DNA of 7,179 nt from Citrobacter sp. (GCA_019415335.1 DXKH01000130.1:1-7179), one strand, 5' to 3'; counted from the first letter of the stretch, positions 1 to 6,898 are shown. The notes: generated from the letters alone by a model not told the origin. Program-made: numbers and translations.

Positions 1-80
1 GGCGGGGTTAGCCTGAGCGGAAGGATTCAGTTGCAGAATCAGATAAATACTTAAAGGGCATATTTTGCCCGGCGTTTCTT
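1..80. other. Gene-free left edge, probable upstream region of osmF
   Basis: No coding sequence is visible here. In E. coli the gene next to bglX on this side is osmF (yehZ), a minus-strand periplasmic binding protein of an osmoprotectant ABC importer whose expression depends on sigma S, so this stretch should be its upstream region; that is inferred from gene order. The only minus-strand ATG here (positions 61-59) opens a frame that stops after 17 codons, so the osmF start must lie outside the window. A short inverted repeat, GGGCA-tattt-TGCCC (56-70), is present. I could not identify a convincing promoter within these bases. Confidence 0.45.
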
Positions 81-176
<96 letters not shown>

Positions 177-178
177 AA

Positions 179-199
179 AGGGCGCAAACATCGCGCCCT
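179..199 (-). terminator. Terminator-like hairpin after bglX
   Basis: A perfect 7-bp inverted repeat, AGGGCGC / GCGCCCT, with a 7-base loop starts 10 bases beyond the bglX stop codon. Read on the minus strand the stem is GC-rich but is followed only by TTTGCC, so the U-tract is weak. It may act as a modest intrinsic terminator or, together with the REP pair just downstream, as an mRNA-stabilising 3' structure. Confidence 0.5.
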
Positions 200-209
200 G
201 ACTAAAGTA

Positions 210-2507
210 TTACAGCAATTCAAACTCGCCTTTCTTAACGCGTGCGGAATCAGTGCCGATAAAGACATTGAACTTGCCAGGCTCGGCGTCATATTTCATC
301 TGTTGATTCCAGAACTTCAGCGCCTCGATATCAATCGGGAAGCTGACGGTCTGGGTTTCGCCCGGTTTCAGGGTGATTTTCTCAAAGCCTTTCAGCTGTT
401 TTACCGGGCGACTCATGGAAGCCGTCACATCCTGCAGGTACATCTGAACTACCGTCGCCCCTTCGCGCTTACCGGTGTTCGTCACCTGCACGCTGGCGGT
501 CACTTTGCCGTCACGCTTCATGGTCGGCGCAGAAAGTTTCACATCAGAGACGGTGAAAGTGGTATAGCTCAGACCATAGCCGAACGGATAAAGCGCCCCG
601 TTAGCTTCATCAAAATAACGCGAAGTGTATTTGTTCGGCTTGTCGGCATTATACGGGCGACCGGTATTCAGATGACTGTAGTACACCGGGATCTGCCCGA
701 CAGAACGCGGGAAGGACATCGGCAGCTTGCCGGACGGGTTATAATCGCCAAACAATACATCGGCAATTGCATTACCGCCTTCAGTCCCCGCAAACCAGGT
801 TTCCAGAATCGCATCAGCCTGCTGATCTTCTTTCACCAGTGCCAGCGGACGCCCATTCATCAGCACCAGCACCAGCGGTTTACCGGTGGCTTTCAGCGCC
901 GCAATCAAGTCACGTTGGCTTTGCGGAATAGTGATATCGGTACGACTGGAAGCTTCGTGCGCCATCCCCTGAGCTTCACCGACCACAGCCACCACCACAT
1001 CAGATTGCTTCGCGGTTTGCACCGCTTCATCAATCATCTCTTGCGGCGAGCGCGGGTCGACTTTGACCGCCTCTTCATACTGATTCAGGAAATCGATAAT
1101 GCCTTTGTCACTGGTGACGTTCGCCCCTTTGGCGTACAACACTTTACCGTTTTCACCGACGGCATTTTTAATCCCGGTCAGTACGGTCACGGATTGATCG
1201 GCAACACCGGCTGCGGACCAGCTGCCCATCACGTCACGTTTGCTGTCCGCCAATGGCCCAACCACCGCAATGGTGGCTGATTTTTTCAGCGGTAACGTTT
1301 CGAGACGGTTTTTCAGCAACACCAGGCTTTCGCGTGCCACTTCACGCGCTTCTTTGCGGTGCAGGCGGCTTTCGGCATTGGTATCCACCGGGGCAGACTC
1401 TTTCGGACCGAGATGGCTGTACGGGTCGTTAAACAACCCCATATCATATTTAACGTTCAGTACATGACGGGCAGCGTCATCCAGCTCTTCCATCGTCACT
1501 TTGCCGGATTTGATCAACCCAGGCAGATACTTCGAGTAATACTCGTCGCTCATACTCATGTTGATGCCGGATTTCAGCGCCACGCGCACCGCATCTTCCG
1601 GGTCTGCCGCTGTGCCATGTTTAATCAGCTCTTTGATTGCGCCGTGATCGGAAACGGTGATGCCTTTAAAGCCCCACTGGTCGCGCAGGACATCTTTCAG
1701 CAGCCAGGAATCGGAGGTGGCTGGCGTGCCGTTCAGCGAGTTCAGCGCCACCATCACCGCGCCGCTGCCTGCGTCCAGCCCCGCTTTGTACGGCGGCATA
1801 TAATCATTAAACAGGCGCTGCGGACTCATATCGACGGTGTTGTACTCTTTACCGCCTTCTACCGCGCCGTAAGCGGCAAAGTGTTTGACGCTGGTCATCA
1901 CCGAGTAGCGATCTGCCGGACTTTTACCCTGCATCGCTTGCACCATGGTTTTACCCATTATTGAGGTGAGATACGTATCTTCGCCAAAACCTTCGGAAGC
2001 ACGTCCCCAGCGCGGATCGCGCGAGACATCGACCATCGGTGCCCAGGTCATATTCAGGCCATCATCTGCCGCTTCATAAGCAGAGACACGCCCGACTGTT
2101 TTCACTGCATCGAGGTTAAAAGACGAGGCCAGACCGAGACTAATCGGGAACACCGTGCGCTGACCGTGCAGCACGTCGTAAGCAAAGAAAAGAGGAATTT
2201 TCAGGCGGCTTAATTCCATCACCTGATCCTGCATGGCGCGGATATCCTGACGGGTTACGGTGTTGAAAATCGCCCCAACCTGACCGTCTTTGATCATCTC
2301 GCGGATCGCCTCTTTCGGGTTATCCGGGCCGACGCTGATTAAGCGCAGCTGACCAATTTTCTCATCAACTGTCATTTTCTTAAGCAGTTCGGTGACGAAC
2401 GCATCCCGCGCTTCGGGCGTTAATGGATGGTTGCCGAATAAATCATCCGCCAGTGCTGGCTGCAGGGCCAGACTCACCGCGATTCCTACTGAACATAGCC
2501 ATTTCAT
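210..2507 (-). CDS. bglX: Periplasmic beta-glucosidase, glycoside hydrolase family 3
   Basis: The 765-residue protein hydrolyses terminal beta-D-glucosyl residues by the retaining GH3 mechanism in the periplasm. A Sec signal peptide covers residues 1-20 (hydrophobic core, then QPALA before DDLFG). The GH3 N-terminal TIM barrel spans roughly residues 35-350. It contains the substrate-binding motif VKHF (K208-H209) and the catalytic nucleophile D287 in VSDHGA. The GH3 C-terminal alpha/beta domain spans about 390-620; its loop carries GEAQGMAHEA, where E511 or E518 is the likely acid/base (not resolved here). A fibronectin-III-like domain follows at about 660-755. The start at 2507 is chosen because the signal peptide begins there and AGGAAG lies 10 bases upstream. 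An in-frame ATG at 2579 would add 24 residues ahead of the signal peptide and is unlikely. The length matches E. coli BglX, and the frame is intact. The natural substrate is not evident from sequence. The gene is divergent from dld and is followed by a hairpin and a REP pair. Confidence 0.97.
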   Translation of the reverse strand: MKWLCSVGIAVSLALQPALADDLFGNHPLTPEARDAFVTELLKKMTVDEKIGQLRLISVGPDNPKEAIREMIKDGQVGAIFNTVTRQDIRAMQDQVMELSRLKIPLFFAYDVLHGQRTVFPISLGLASSFNLDAVKTVGRVSAYEAADDGLNMTWAPMVDVSRDPRWGRASEGFGEDTYLTSIMGKTMVQAMQGKSPADRYSVMTSVKHFAAYGAVEGGKEYNTVDMSPQRLFNDYMPPYKAGLDAGSGAVMVALNSLNGTPATSDSWLLKDVLRDQWGFKGITVSDHGAIKELIKHGTAADPEDAVRVALKSGINMSMSDEYYSKYLPGLIKSGKVTMEELDDAARHVLNVKYDMGLFNDPYSHLGPKESAPVDTNAESRLHRKEAREVARESLVLLKNRLETLPLKKSATIAVVGPLADSKRDVMGSWSAAGVADQSVTVLTGIKNAVGENGKVLYAKGANVTSDKGIIDFLNQYEEAVKVDPRSPQEMIDEAVQTAKQSDVVVAVVGEAQGMAHEASSRTDITIPQSQRDLIAALKATGKPLVLVLMNGRPLALVKEDQQADAILETWFAGTEGGNAIADVLFGDYNPSGKLPMSFPRSVGQIPVYYSHLNTGRPYNADKPNKYTSRYFDEANGALYPFGYGLSYTTFTVSDVKLSAPTMKRDGKVTASVQVTNTGKREGATVVQMYLQDVTASMSRPVKQLKGFEKITLKPGETQTVSFPIDIEALKFWNQQMKYDAEPGKFNVFIGTDSARVKKGEFELL

Positions 2508-2702
2508 ATGGATTTTTCTTCCTTTGTTGCCCGACGTGGCAGCGAAAATGGTGCAAAAACCGTAGTTTGCCATAAGCATGATGGAGAGAGAAAAAGAATG
2601 CTCAGTTTATTGTCTGAATTTTCAAAATATTCACTCGCTGAATTGTCATACAAGGCGCTATTCTAGTTTGTGATATTTTTTCGCCACCACAAGGAGTGGA
2701 AA
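2508..2702. promoter_or_regulatory. Divergent bglX/dld control region
   Basis: These 195 bases separate two divergent genes, so both promoters must be here or very close. For dld the best -35-like hexamer is TTGTCA (2643-2648), but no good -10 lies at standard spacing (TAGTTT at 15 bases is poor; TATTCT at 2659-2664 lacks a matching -35). For bglX, minus-strand TATTTT (2624-2629) with TTGTAT (2648-2653) at 18 bases is a weak candidate. The middle is AT-rich and contains the direct repeat CTGAATT (2614-2620 and 2638-2644) and an imperfect palindrome GAAT-rich core at 2616-2632. The weak promoter matches suggest activator use or an alternative sigma factor, but that is inference only. Confidence 0.35.
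2691..2696 (+). promoter_or_regulatory. Strong ribosome binding site of dld
   Basis: AAGGAG lies 6 bases before the ATG at 2703. It decides the start: the in-frame ATG at 2670 upstream would place this Shine-Dalgarno sequence inside the coding region and lacks one of its own. Confidence 0.85.
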
Positions 2703-4418
2703 ATGTCTTCCATGACAACAACTGATAATAAAGCCTTTTTGAATGAACTTGCCCGTCTGGTCGGTCATTCACACCTGCTCACCGATCCCGCAAAAACGGC
2801 CCGCTATCGCAAGGGCTTCCGTTCTGGTCAGGGCGACGCGCTGGCTGTCGTTTTCCCTGGCTCACTACTGGAATTGTGGCGGGTGCTGAAAGCCTGCGTC
2901 ACCGCCGACAAAATTATTCTGATGCAGGCCGCCAATACAGGTCTGACCGAAGGCTCGACGCCAAACGGTAACGACTATGATCGCGATATCGTGATCATCA
3001 GCACCCTGCGTCTCGATAAGTTGCACGTTCTCGGCAAGGGCGAACAAGTGCTGGCCTATCCGGGCACCACGCTTTATTCGCTGGAAAAAGCACTCAAACC
3101 GCTGGGACGCGAACCGCACTCGGTGATTGGATCATCGTGTATAGGCGCATCGGTCATCGGCGGTATTTGTAACAACTCCGGCGGCTCGCTGGTGCAGCGT
3201 GGCCCGGCGTATACCGAAATGTCGTTATTCGCGCGTATAAATGAAGACGGCAAACTGACGCTGGTGAACCATCTCGGGATTGATCTGGGCGAAACGCCGG
3301 AGCAGATCCTTAGCAAGCTGGATGACGATCGCATCAAAGATGACGATGTGCGTCACGATGGCCGTCACGCCCACGATTATGACTATGTCCACCGCGTTCG
3401 TGATATTGAAGCCGACACGCCCGCACGTTATAACGCCGATCCGGATCGGTTATTTGAATCTTCTGGTTGCGCCGGGAAGCTGGCCGTCTTTGCGGTACGT
3501 CTTGATACCTTCGAAGCGGAAAAAAATCAGCAGGTGTTTTATATCGGCACCAACCAGCCGGAAGTACTGACCGAAATCCGCCGTCATATTCTGGCTAATT
3601 TCGAAAATCTGCCGGTTGCCGGGGAATATATGCACCGGGATATCTACGATATTGCGGAAAAATACGGCAAAGACACCTTCCTGATGATTGATAAGTTAGG
3701 CACCGACAAGATGCCATTCTTCTTTAATCTCAAGGGGCGCACCGATGCGATGCTGGAGAAAGTGAAATTCTTCCGTCCCCATTTTACCGACCGTGCGATG
3801 CAAAAATTCGGTCACCTGTTCCCCAGCCATTTACCGCCGCGCATGAAAAACTGGCGCGATAAATACGAACATCATCTGCTGTTAAAAATGGCGGGCGATG
3901 GCGTCGGTGAAGCCAAATCGTGGCTGGTGGATTATTTCAAACAGGCCGAAGGCGATTTCTTTGTCTGTACGCCGGAGGAAGGTAGCAAAGCGTTTTTACA
4001 CCGTTTCGCCGCTGCGGGCGCAGCAATTCGTTATCAGGCGGTGCATTCCGATGAAGTCGAAGACATTCTGGCGCTGGATATCGCTCTGCGGCGTAACGAC
4101 ACCGAATGGTATGAGCATTTACCGCCGGAGATCGACAGCCAGCTGGTGCACAAGCTCTATTACGGCCATTTTATGTGCTATGTCTTCCATCAGGATTACA
4201 TCGTTAAAAAAGGCGTGGATGTGCATGCGTTGAAAGAACAGATGCTGGAACTGCTGCAGCAGCGTGGCGCGCAATACCCTGCCGAGCATAACGTCGGTCA
4301 TTTGTATAAAGCACCGGAGACGTTGCAGAAGTTCTATCGCGAGAACGATCCGACCAACAGTATGAATCCGGGGATCGGTAAAACCAGTAAGCGGAAAAAC
4401 TGGCAGGAAGTGGAGTAA
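2703..4418 (+). CDS. dld: Quinone-dependent D-lactate dehydrogenase, FAD-binding
   Basis: The 571-residue peripheral inner-membrane flavoprotein oxidises D-lactate to pyruvate on the cytoplasmic face and passes electrons to the respiratory quinone pool. The N-terminal FAD-binding (PCMH/FAD_binding_4) domain covers about residues 40-210. Visible flavin contacts are AANTG at 76-80, G84-S85 in LTEGST, and the glycine-rich SSCIGASVIGG and ICNNSGGS stretches at 144-162. The rest is the D-lactate dehydrogenase-specific cap and membrane-binding region. It includes a basic, aromatic-rich segment (KFFRPHF to PPRMKNWRDKYEHH, roughly 350-395) consistent with electrostatic attachment to phospholipid. There is no signal peptide or transmembrane helix, as expected. 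Length matches the E. coli enzyme exactly and the frame is intact. AAGGAG 6 bases before the ATG fixes the start. The gene stands alone: divergent from bglX and convergent with pbpG, ending at a shared hairpin. It is distinct from the FMN-type L-lactate dehydrogenase LldD. Confidence 0.98.
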   Translation: MSSMTTTDNKAFLNELARLVGHSHLLTDPAKTARYRKGFRSGQGDALAVVFPGSLLELWRVLKACVTADKIILMQAANTGLTEGSTPNGNDYDRDIVIISTLRLDKLHVLGKGEQVLAYPGTTLYSLEKALKPLGREPHSVIGSSCIGASVIGGICNNSGGSLVQRGPAYTEMSLFARINEDGKLTLVNHLGIDLGETPEQILSKLDDDRIKDDDVRHDGRHAHDYDYVHRVRDIEADTPARYNADPDRLFESSGCAGKLAVFAVRLDTFEAEKNQQVFYIGTNQPEVLTEIRRHILANFENLPVAGEYMHRDIYDIAEKYGKDTFLMIDKLGTDKMPFFFNLKGRTDAMLEKVKFFRPHFTDRAMQKFGHLFPSHLPPRMKNWRDKYEHHLLLKMAGDGVGEAKSWLVDYFKQAEGDFFVCTPEEGSKAFLHRFAAAGAAIRYQAVHSDEVEDILALDIALRRNDTEWYEHLPPEIDSQLVHKLYYGHFMCYVFHQDYIVKKGVDVHALKEQMLELLQQRGAQYPAEHNVGHLYKAPETLQKFYRENDPTNSMNPGIGKTSKRKNWQEVE

Positions 4419-4422
4419 AAAT

Positions 4423-4450
4423 TACGGATGGCAGAGTATCGCCATCCGTA
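4423..4450. terminator. Hairpin terminator shared by convergent pbpG and dld
   Basis: A perfect 10-bp inverted repeat, TACGGATGGC / GCCATCCGTA, encloses an 8-base loop. Read on the minus strand it begins 6 bases after the pbpG stop and is followed by AATTTTTAC, giving a good intrinsic terminator. Read on the plus strand it begins 4 bases after the dld stop and is followed by CTTCACTT, a poor U-tract, so termination of dld is probably weaker unless RNA polymerase collision or Rho helps. The run of T on the minus strand overlaps the dld stop codon. Confidence 0.85.
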
Positions 4451-4456
4451 CTTCAC

Positions 4457-5389
4457 TTAATCGTTCTGCGCCGTCTGCCCCGCCGCCGCCATCTGGGCGG
4501 CTTTTTGTTTTTTATAGCTCAACGCTGCTGCCGGAACAGGCATCACTTTACCGGTCTCAATCCAGGTACGCAGGCGGCTGGCATCGGCAAAATGGGTATA
4601 TTTGCCAAACGCGTCCATTACTACCAGCGCCACCGGTTTATTATTGATAACCGTACGCATCACCAGACAATGGCCCGCCGCATTGGTAAAGCCGGTTTTG
4701 GTTAACTGAATATTCCAGTTATCGCGATACACCAGATGGTTAGTATTGCGGAACGGCAGCGTATACGTCGGGTTAGAGAAGGTTGCCATATCTTCCCGGG
4801 TGGTACTTAACTGCCCGATCAACGGATATTGTTTGCTGGCAATGAGCAGTTTGGTTAAGTCACGGGCAGTTGAAACGTTATGCACCGACAATCCGGTAGG
4901 TTCAACAAAGCGCGTGTTGTTCATTCCGAGCGATTTCGCTTTCGCATTCATTGCCTTAATAAAGGCTTTGTAACCACCGGGATAATGGTGCGCAAGGCTT
5001 GCCGCCGCGCGGTTTTCTGAAGACATCAGCGCCAGCAACAGCATATCTTTACGGCTGATTTCGCTGTTCAGTCGTACGCGCGAATAGACCCCTTTCATCT
5101 CCGGCGTCTGGCTGATATCCACTTTTAGTTTTTCATCCAGCGGCAGTCGTGCATCCAGCACAACCATCGCGGTCATTAATTTGCTGATAGACGCAATCGG
5201 ACGCACCAGATCCGGGTGGTTCGAATAGATCACTTTGTTGGTATTCAGATCAACAATCATCGCGCTACCGGAGGCAATTTCCGGCTGTGAAGCGGTGGTA
5301 GCGGCTGCCGTTTTCGCAACGGCCTGCGGTGCCAAAGGCACAGCCAGCATCAGGGCCAGGCTAAATAAAGAAACTCGAAATTTCGGCAT
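4457..5389 (-). CDS. pbpG: D-alanyl-D-alanine endopeptidase, penicillin-binding protein 7
   Basis: The 310-residue periplasmic low-molecular-mass PBP (peptidase family S11) cleaves D-Ala-meso-DAP cross-links in peptidoglycan. The signal peptide is at residues 1-25, ending PQAVA before KTAAA. All three active-site motifs of the serine beta-lactam-binding fold are present: SISK (nucleophile S67, K70), SEN (S124-N126) and KTG (231-233). The C-terminus beyond about residue 285 is Ala/Lys/Gln-rich and lacks the long amphipathic membrane anchor of DacA-type carboxypeptidases, consistent with a loosely attached protein. Length matches E. coli PbpG. The start at 5389 gives a standard signal peptide; an ATG three codons upstream (5398) is possible, and neither has a clear Shine-Dalgarno sequence. 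A sigma70-like promoter lies about 75 bases upstream, and a hairpin separates the gene from yohC, so it is probably transcribed alone. The frame is intact. Confidence 0.97.
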   Translation of the reverse strand: MPKFRVSLFSLALMLAVPLAPQAVAKTAAATTASQPEIASGSAMIVDLNTNKVIYSNHPDLVRPIASISKLMTAMVVLDARLPLDEKLKVDISQTPEMKGVYSRVRLNSEISRKDMLLLALMSSENRAAASLAHHYPGGYKAFIKAMNAKAKSLGMNNTRFVEPTGLSVHNVSTARDLTKLLIASKQYPLIGQLSTTREDMATFSNPTYTLPFRNTNHLVYRDNWNIQLTKTGFTNAAGHCLVMRTVINNKPVALVVMDAFGKYTHFADASRLRTWIETGKVMPVPAAALSYKKQKAAQMAAAGQTAQND

Positions 5390-5466
5390 GATGAGCATTC
5401 AGATAGTGGTTCACGCGCACGGGTTGCGCACCGCCGGAGTAAGGATTTACTGAGGCTAGCGACGCC

Positions 5467-5496
5467 ATCATAACGAGCAAAAAGTGCGATCGTCAA
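5467..5496 (-). promoter_or_regulatory. Predicted sigma70 promoter of pbpG
   Basis: Read on the minus strand, TTGACG (5491-5496) and TATGAT (5467-5472) are separated by 18 bases; each hexamer matches consensus at five of six positions. The start point would be near 5460, giving a leader of about 70 bases. That leader begins close to a small inverted repeat, AGTAA-atcc-TTACT (5438-5451). Confidence 0.65.
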
Positions 5497-5514
5497 AGAA
5501 GAATCGTGAGGAAA

Positions 5515-5550
5515 TGCTGCATTGCTGACATTTACGCCAGCAATGCAGCG
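5515..5550 (-). terminator. Long hairpin after yohC
   Basis: A perfect 12-bp inverted repeat, GCTGCATTGCTG (5516-5527) and CAGCAATGCAGC (5538-5549), encloses a 10-base loop and can extend by one wobble pair. It starts 12 bases beyond the yohC stop codon. On the minus strand the stem is followed by ATTTCCTCA, a short U-tract, so it is a plausible but not ideal intrinsic terminator. It lies just upstream of the predicted pbpG promoter and would insulate that gene from yohC transcription. Confidence 0.6.
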
Positions 5551-5562
5551 CAAAAGAACTTT

Positions 5563-6150
5563 CTAGAACAAACGATAACCGTAGCCCCATAGTATAACGG
5601 TAAGGGCGAGCAGCACTTCCAGCACCAGCACGCCTATCGCCAGTGTCGAACTGGAGAAGCTAAGTCCTTCCTCTTTGTTGATATTCAGGAAGCTCGGAAT
5701 ACCGAGATACAGCAGGTAGCCGGTGTAAAACAGCGCCACCGTGCCGACCAGCGCACACAACCAGACCAGCGGGTAAAGCGCCACCAGACCGCTTAAAAAC
5801 AGCGGAGTTGCAACGTAGCCCGCGAAGACCATGCAGTGCGCAAGTGACGGACGCTGCGGGTAATTGCGCGCCATCCACCAGATGACCCGCCCCATCACCG
5901 CGACCCCAGCCAGCATAACGCCATAAAACAAGACAGCCAGCGCCAGTCCGGTAAACCAGGATAACTTCAGGATAGTGCCATCGCCAAAATTCCAGCCAAT
6001 CTGTGTAGTGCCAATGAAGGCGCAAATCACCGGAATCGCCGCCATCAGCAAAACGTGGTGGGTGTAGTGATGAGAAATCGTTTCGTTTTCGCGATTAATC
6101 ACCTGCATTTCACGATCGGGATGGGAAAACAGTCCCCAGACATGGCTCAT
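5563..6150 (-). CDS. yohC: Inner-membrane protein YohC, Yip1 family
   Basis: The 195-residue protein is a small polytopic inner-membrane protein; I recognise it as YohC, assigned to the Yip1 domain family (named after eukaryotic Rab-GTPase-interacting membrane proteins). No bacterial activity is established as far as I know. A hydrophilic N-terminus of about 30 residues ends in a histidine cluster, HHYTHH (27-32). About five hydrophobic segments follow at 32-49, 64-88, 103-123, 127-150 and 166-189, the usual Yip1 pattern, and the protein ends in the short tail YRLF. AAGGGGG 4 bases before the ATG at 6150 fixes this start over an in-frame ATG at 6174, which would put the Shine-Dalgarno sequence inside the gene. 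It is divergent from yohD and separated from pbpG by a hairpin and a promoter. The frame is intact. Function is unknown; lipid or envelope trafficking would be speculation. Confidence 0.93.
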   Translation of the reverse strand: MSHVWGLFSHPDREMQVINRENETISHHYTHHVLLMAAIPVICAFIGTTQIGWNFGDGTILKLSWFTGLALAVLFYGVMLAGVAVMGRVIWWMARNYPQRPSLAHCMVFAGYVATPLFLSGLVALYPLVWLCALVGTVALFYTGYLLYLGIPSFLNINKEEGLSFSSSTLAIGVLVLEVLLALTVILWGYGYRLF

Positions 6151-6154
6151 ACCG

Positions 6155-6161
6155 CCCCCTT
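6155..6161 (-). promoter_or_regulatory. Ribosome binding site that decides the yohC start
   Basis: Minus-strand AAGGGGG is 4 bases before the ATG at 6150. It supports the 195-residue product over the 203-residue alternative that starts at 6174. Confidence 0.7.
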
Positions 6162-6189
6162 GTTGTGAGTTCATGAACCTGACAGTTCA

Positions 6190-6195
6190 AGTATA
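6190..6195 (-). promoter_or_regulatory. Candidate -10 element for yohC, sigma S-like
   Basis: On the minus strand TATACT sits in the context CTTATACTTGAA. The TATACTT core and the near absence of a -35 hexamer 16-18 bases upstream (only an A-rich stretch, the complement of the T-run at 6212-6217) resemble sigma S-preferring promoters. The predicted start lies about 30-35 bases before the yohC ATG. Sigma70 use is also possible. Confidence 0.4.
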
Positions 6196-6202
6196 AGTCA
6201 GC

Positions 6203-6232
6203 TTGTGATTATTTTTTGTTCGCTCATGTAAT
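6203..6232 (+). promoter_or_regulatory. Candidate sigma70 promoter of yohD
   Basis: TTGTGA (6203-6208) and TGTAAT (6227-6232) are separated by 18 bases; the -10 matches five of six consensus positions and the -35 four. The start point would be near 6239, leaving a leader of about 80 bases that contains the palindrome GTGAATGATTCAC (6264-6276). This promoter lies only a few bases from the yohC -10 element on the other strand, so the two could interfere. Confidence 0.45.
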
Positions 6233-6319
6233 TTGCACCGTCTGATGTACGTCCTTTTTCAGCGTGAATGATTCACAGGGTGTATGCTTACAGGCAAGCA
6301 AAGGGAGACAGACTGTCCT

Positions 6320-6898
6320 ATGGATCTCAATACACTCATCTCACAATATGGTTATGCCGCGCTGGTTATCGGTAGCCTGGCGGAAGGTGAAACCGTGACT
6401 TTGCTGGGAGGCGTTGCGGCACATCAGGGGCTATTAAAGTTCCCGCTGGTGGTACTTTCTGTGGCGCTTGGCGGCATGATTGGCGACCAGGTGCTTTATC
6501 TGTGCGGGCGGCGGTTTGGCGGCAAGCTGTTACGCCGTTTCTCGAAACATCAGGATAAAATTGAGCGGGCGCAGAAACTTATCCAACGCCATCCGTATCT
6601 GTTTGTCATTGGTACGCGTTTTATGTATGGCTTTCGGGTCATTGGCCCGACGCTGATTGGTGCCAGCCAGCTGCCGCCGAAAATCTTTCTGCCGCTGAAT
6701 ATTCTCGGCGCATTTGCCTGGGCGCTGATTTTTACCACTATCGGTTACGCTGGTGGGCAGGTGATTGCGCCGTGGTTGCACAATCTCGACCAGCATTTGA
6801 AGCACTGGGTCTGGTTGATTCTGGTCGTGGTTCTGGTGGTAGGCGTGCGCTGGTGGCTGAAACGGCGCGGGAAGAAAAAGCCGGATCATCAGGCGTAA
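6320..6898 (+). CDS. yohD: DedA-family inner-membrane protein YohD
   Basis: The 192-residue polytopic membrane protein belongs to the DedA family (SNARE-associated PF09335), whose members are half of the known bacterial polyprenyl-phosphate/phospholipid translocases. Family residues visible are acidic E22 and E24 in SLAEGETVTLLGG, GDxxxY at 55-60 followed by CGRRFGG, and the signature RFMYGFRVIGPTLIGAS (100-116), with R100 and R106 at the positions of the two arginines essential in YqjA/YghB. Hydrophobic segments lie at about 10-34, 40-62, 93-117, 124-150 and 162-180, and a basic tail KRRGKKK follows. The N-terminal loop lacks the prolines typical of paralogues, so its substrate may differ; that is inference. 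The start at 6320 suits the family N-terminus; AGGGAG is 12 bases upstream, a long spacing. An ATG at 6284 would add a polar 12-residue leader and is less likely. The gene is divergent from yohC and convergent with yohF. Confidence 0.93.
   Translation: MDLNTLISQYGYAALVIGSLAEGETVTLLGGVAAHQGLLKFPLVVLSVALGGMIGDQVLYLCGRRFGGKLLRRFSKHQDKIERAQKLIQRHPYLFVIGTRFMYGFRVIGPTLIGASQLPPKIFLPLNILGAFAWALIFTTIGYAGGQVIAPWLHNLDQHLKHWVWLILVVVLVVGVRWWLKRRGKKKPDHQA

Noticed and set aside
303..1280. A 325-codon open frame on the plus strand inside bglX, and a second at 1359-1964
   Set aside because: Both are antisense to a clearly real GH3 gene. Their translations are rich in His and Arg with no recognisable motif, signal peptide or ribosome site, as expected of frame shadows.
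2508..2579. Extending BglX by 24 residues to the ATG at 2579
   Set aside because: It would bury the signal peptide behind a non-hydrophobic leader, and the AGGAAG site before 2507 supports the shorter form.
2670..2702. Extending Dld by 11 residues to the ATG at 2670
   Set aside because: AAGGAG immediately before 2703 is a strong start signal, and the 571-residue length is the family norm.
5660..6025. Minus-strand 121-codon frame overlapping yohC in another frame
   Set aside because: It lies wholly inside yohC on the same strand, without its own start signals and with a low-complexity Gly/Ala/Arg-rich translation.
6264..6276. ArgR box
   Set aside because: The TGAAT/ATTCA half-sites look like ArgR arms, but they are separated by one base and ArgR boxes need about four, so I do not name a regulator.
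6284..6319. Extending YohD by 12 residues to the ATG at 6284
   Set aside because: The added residues are polar, do not belong to the DedA N-terminus and have only a weak AGGG three bases before the ATG. It is not fully excluded because the preferred start has a long spacer.
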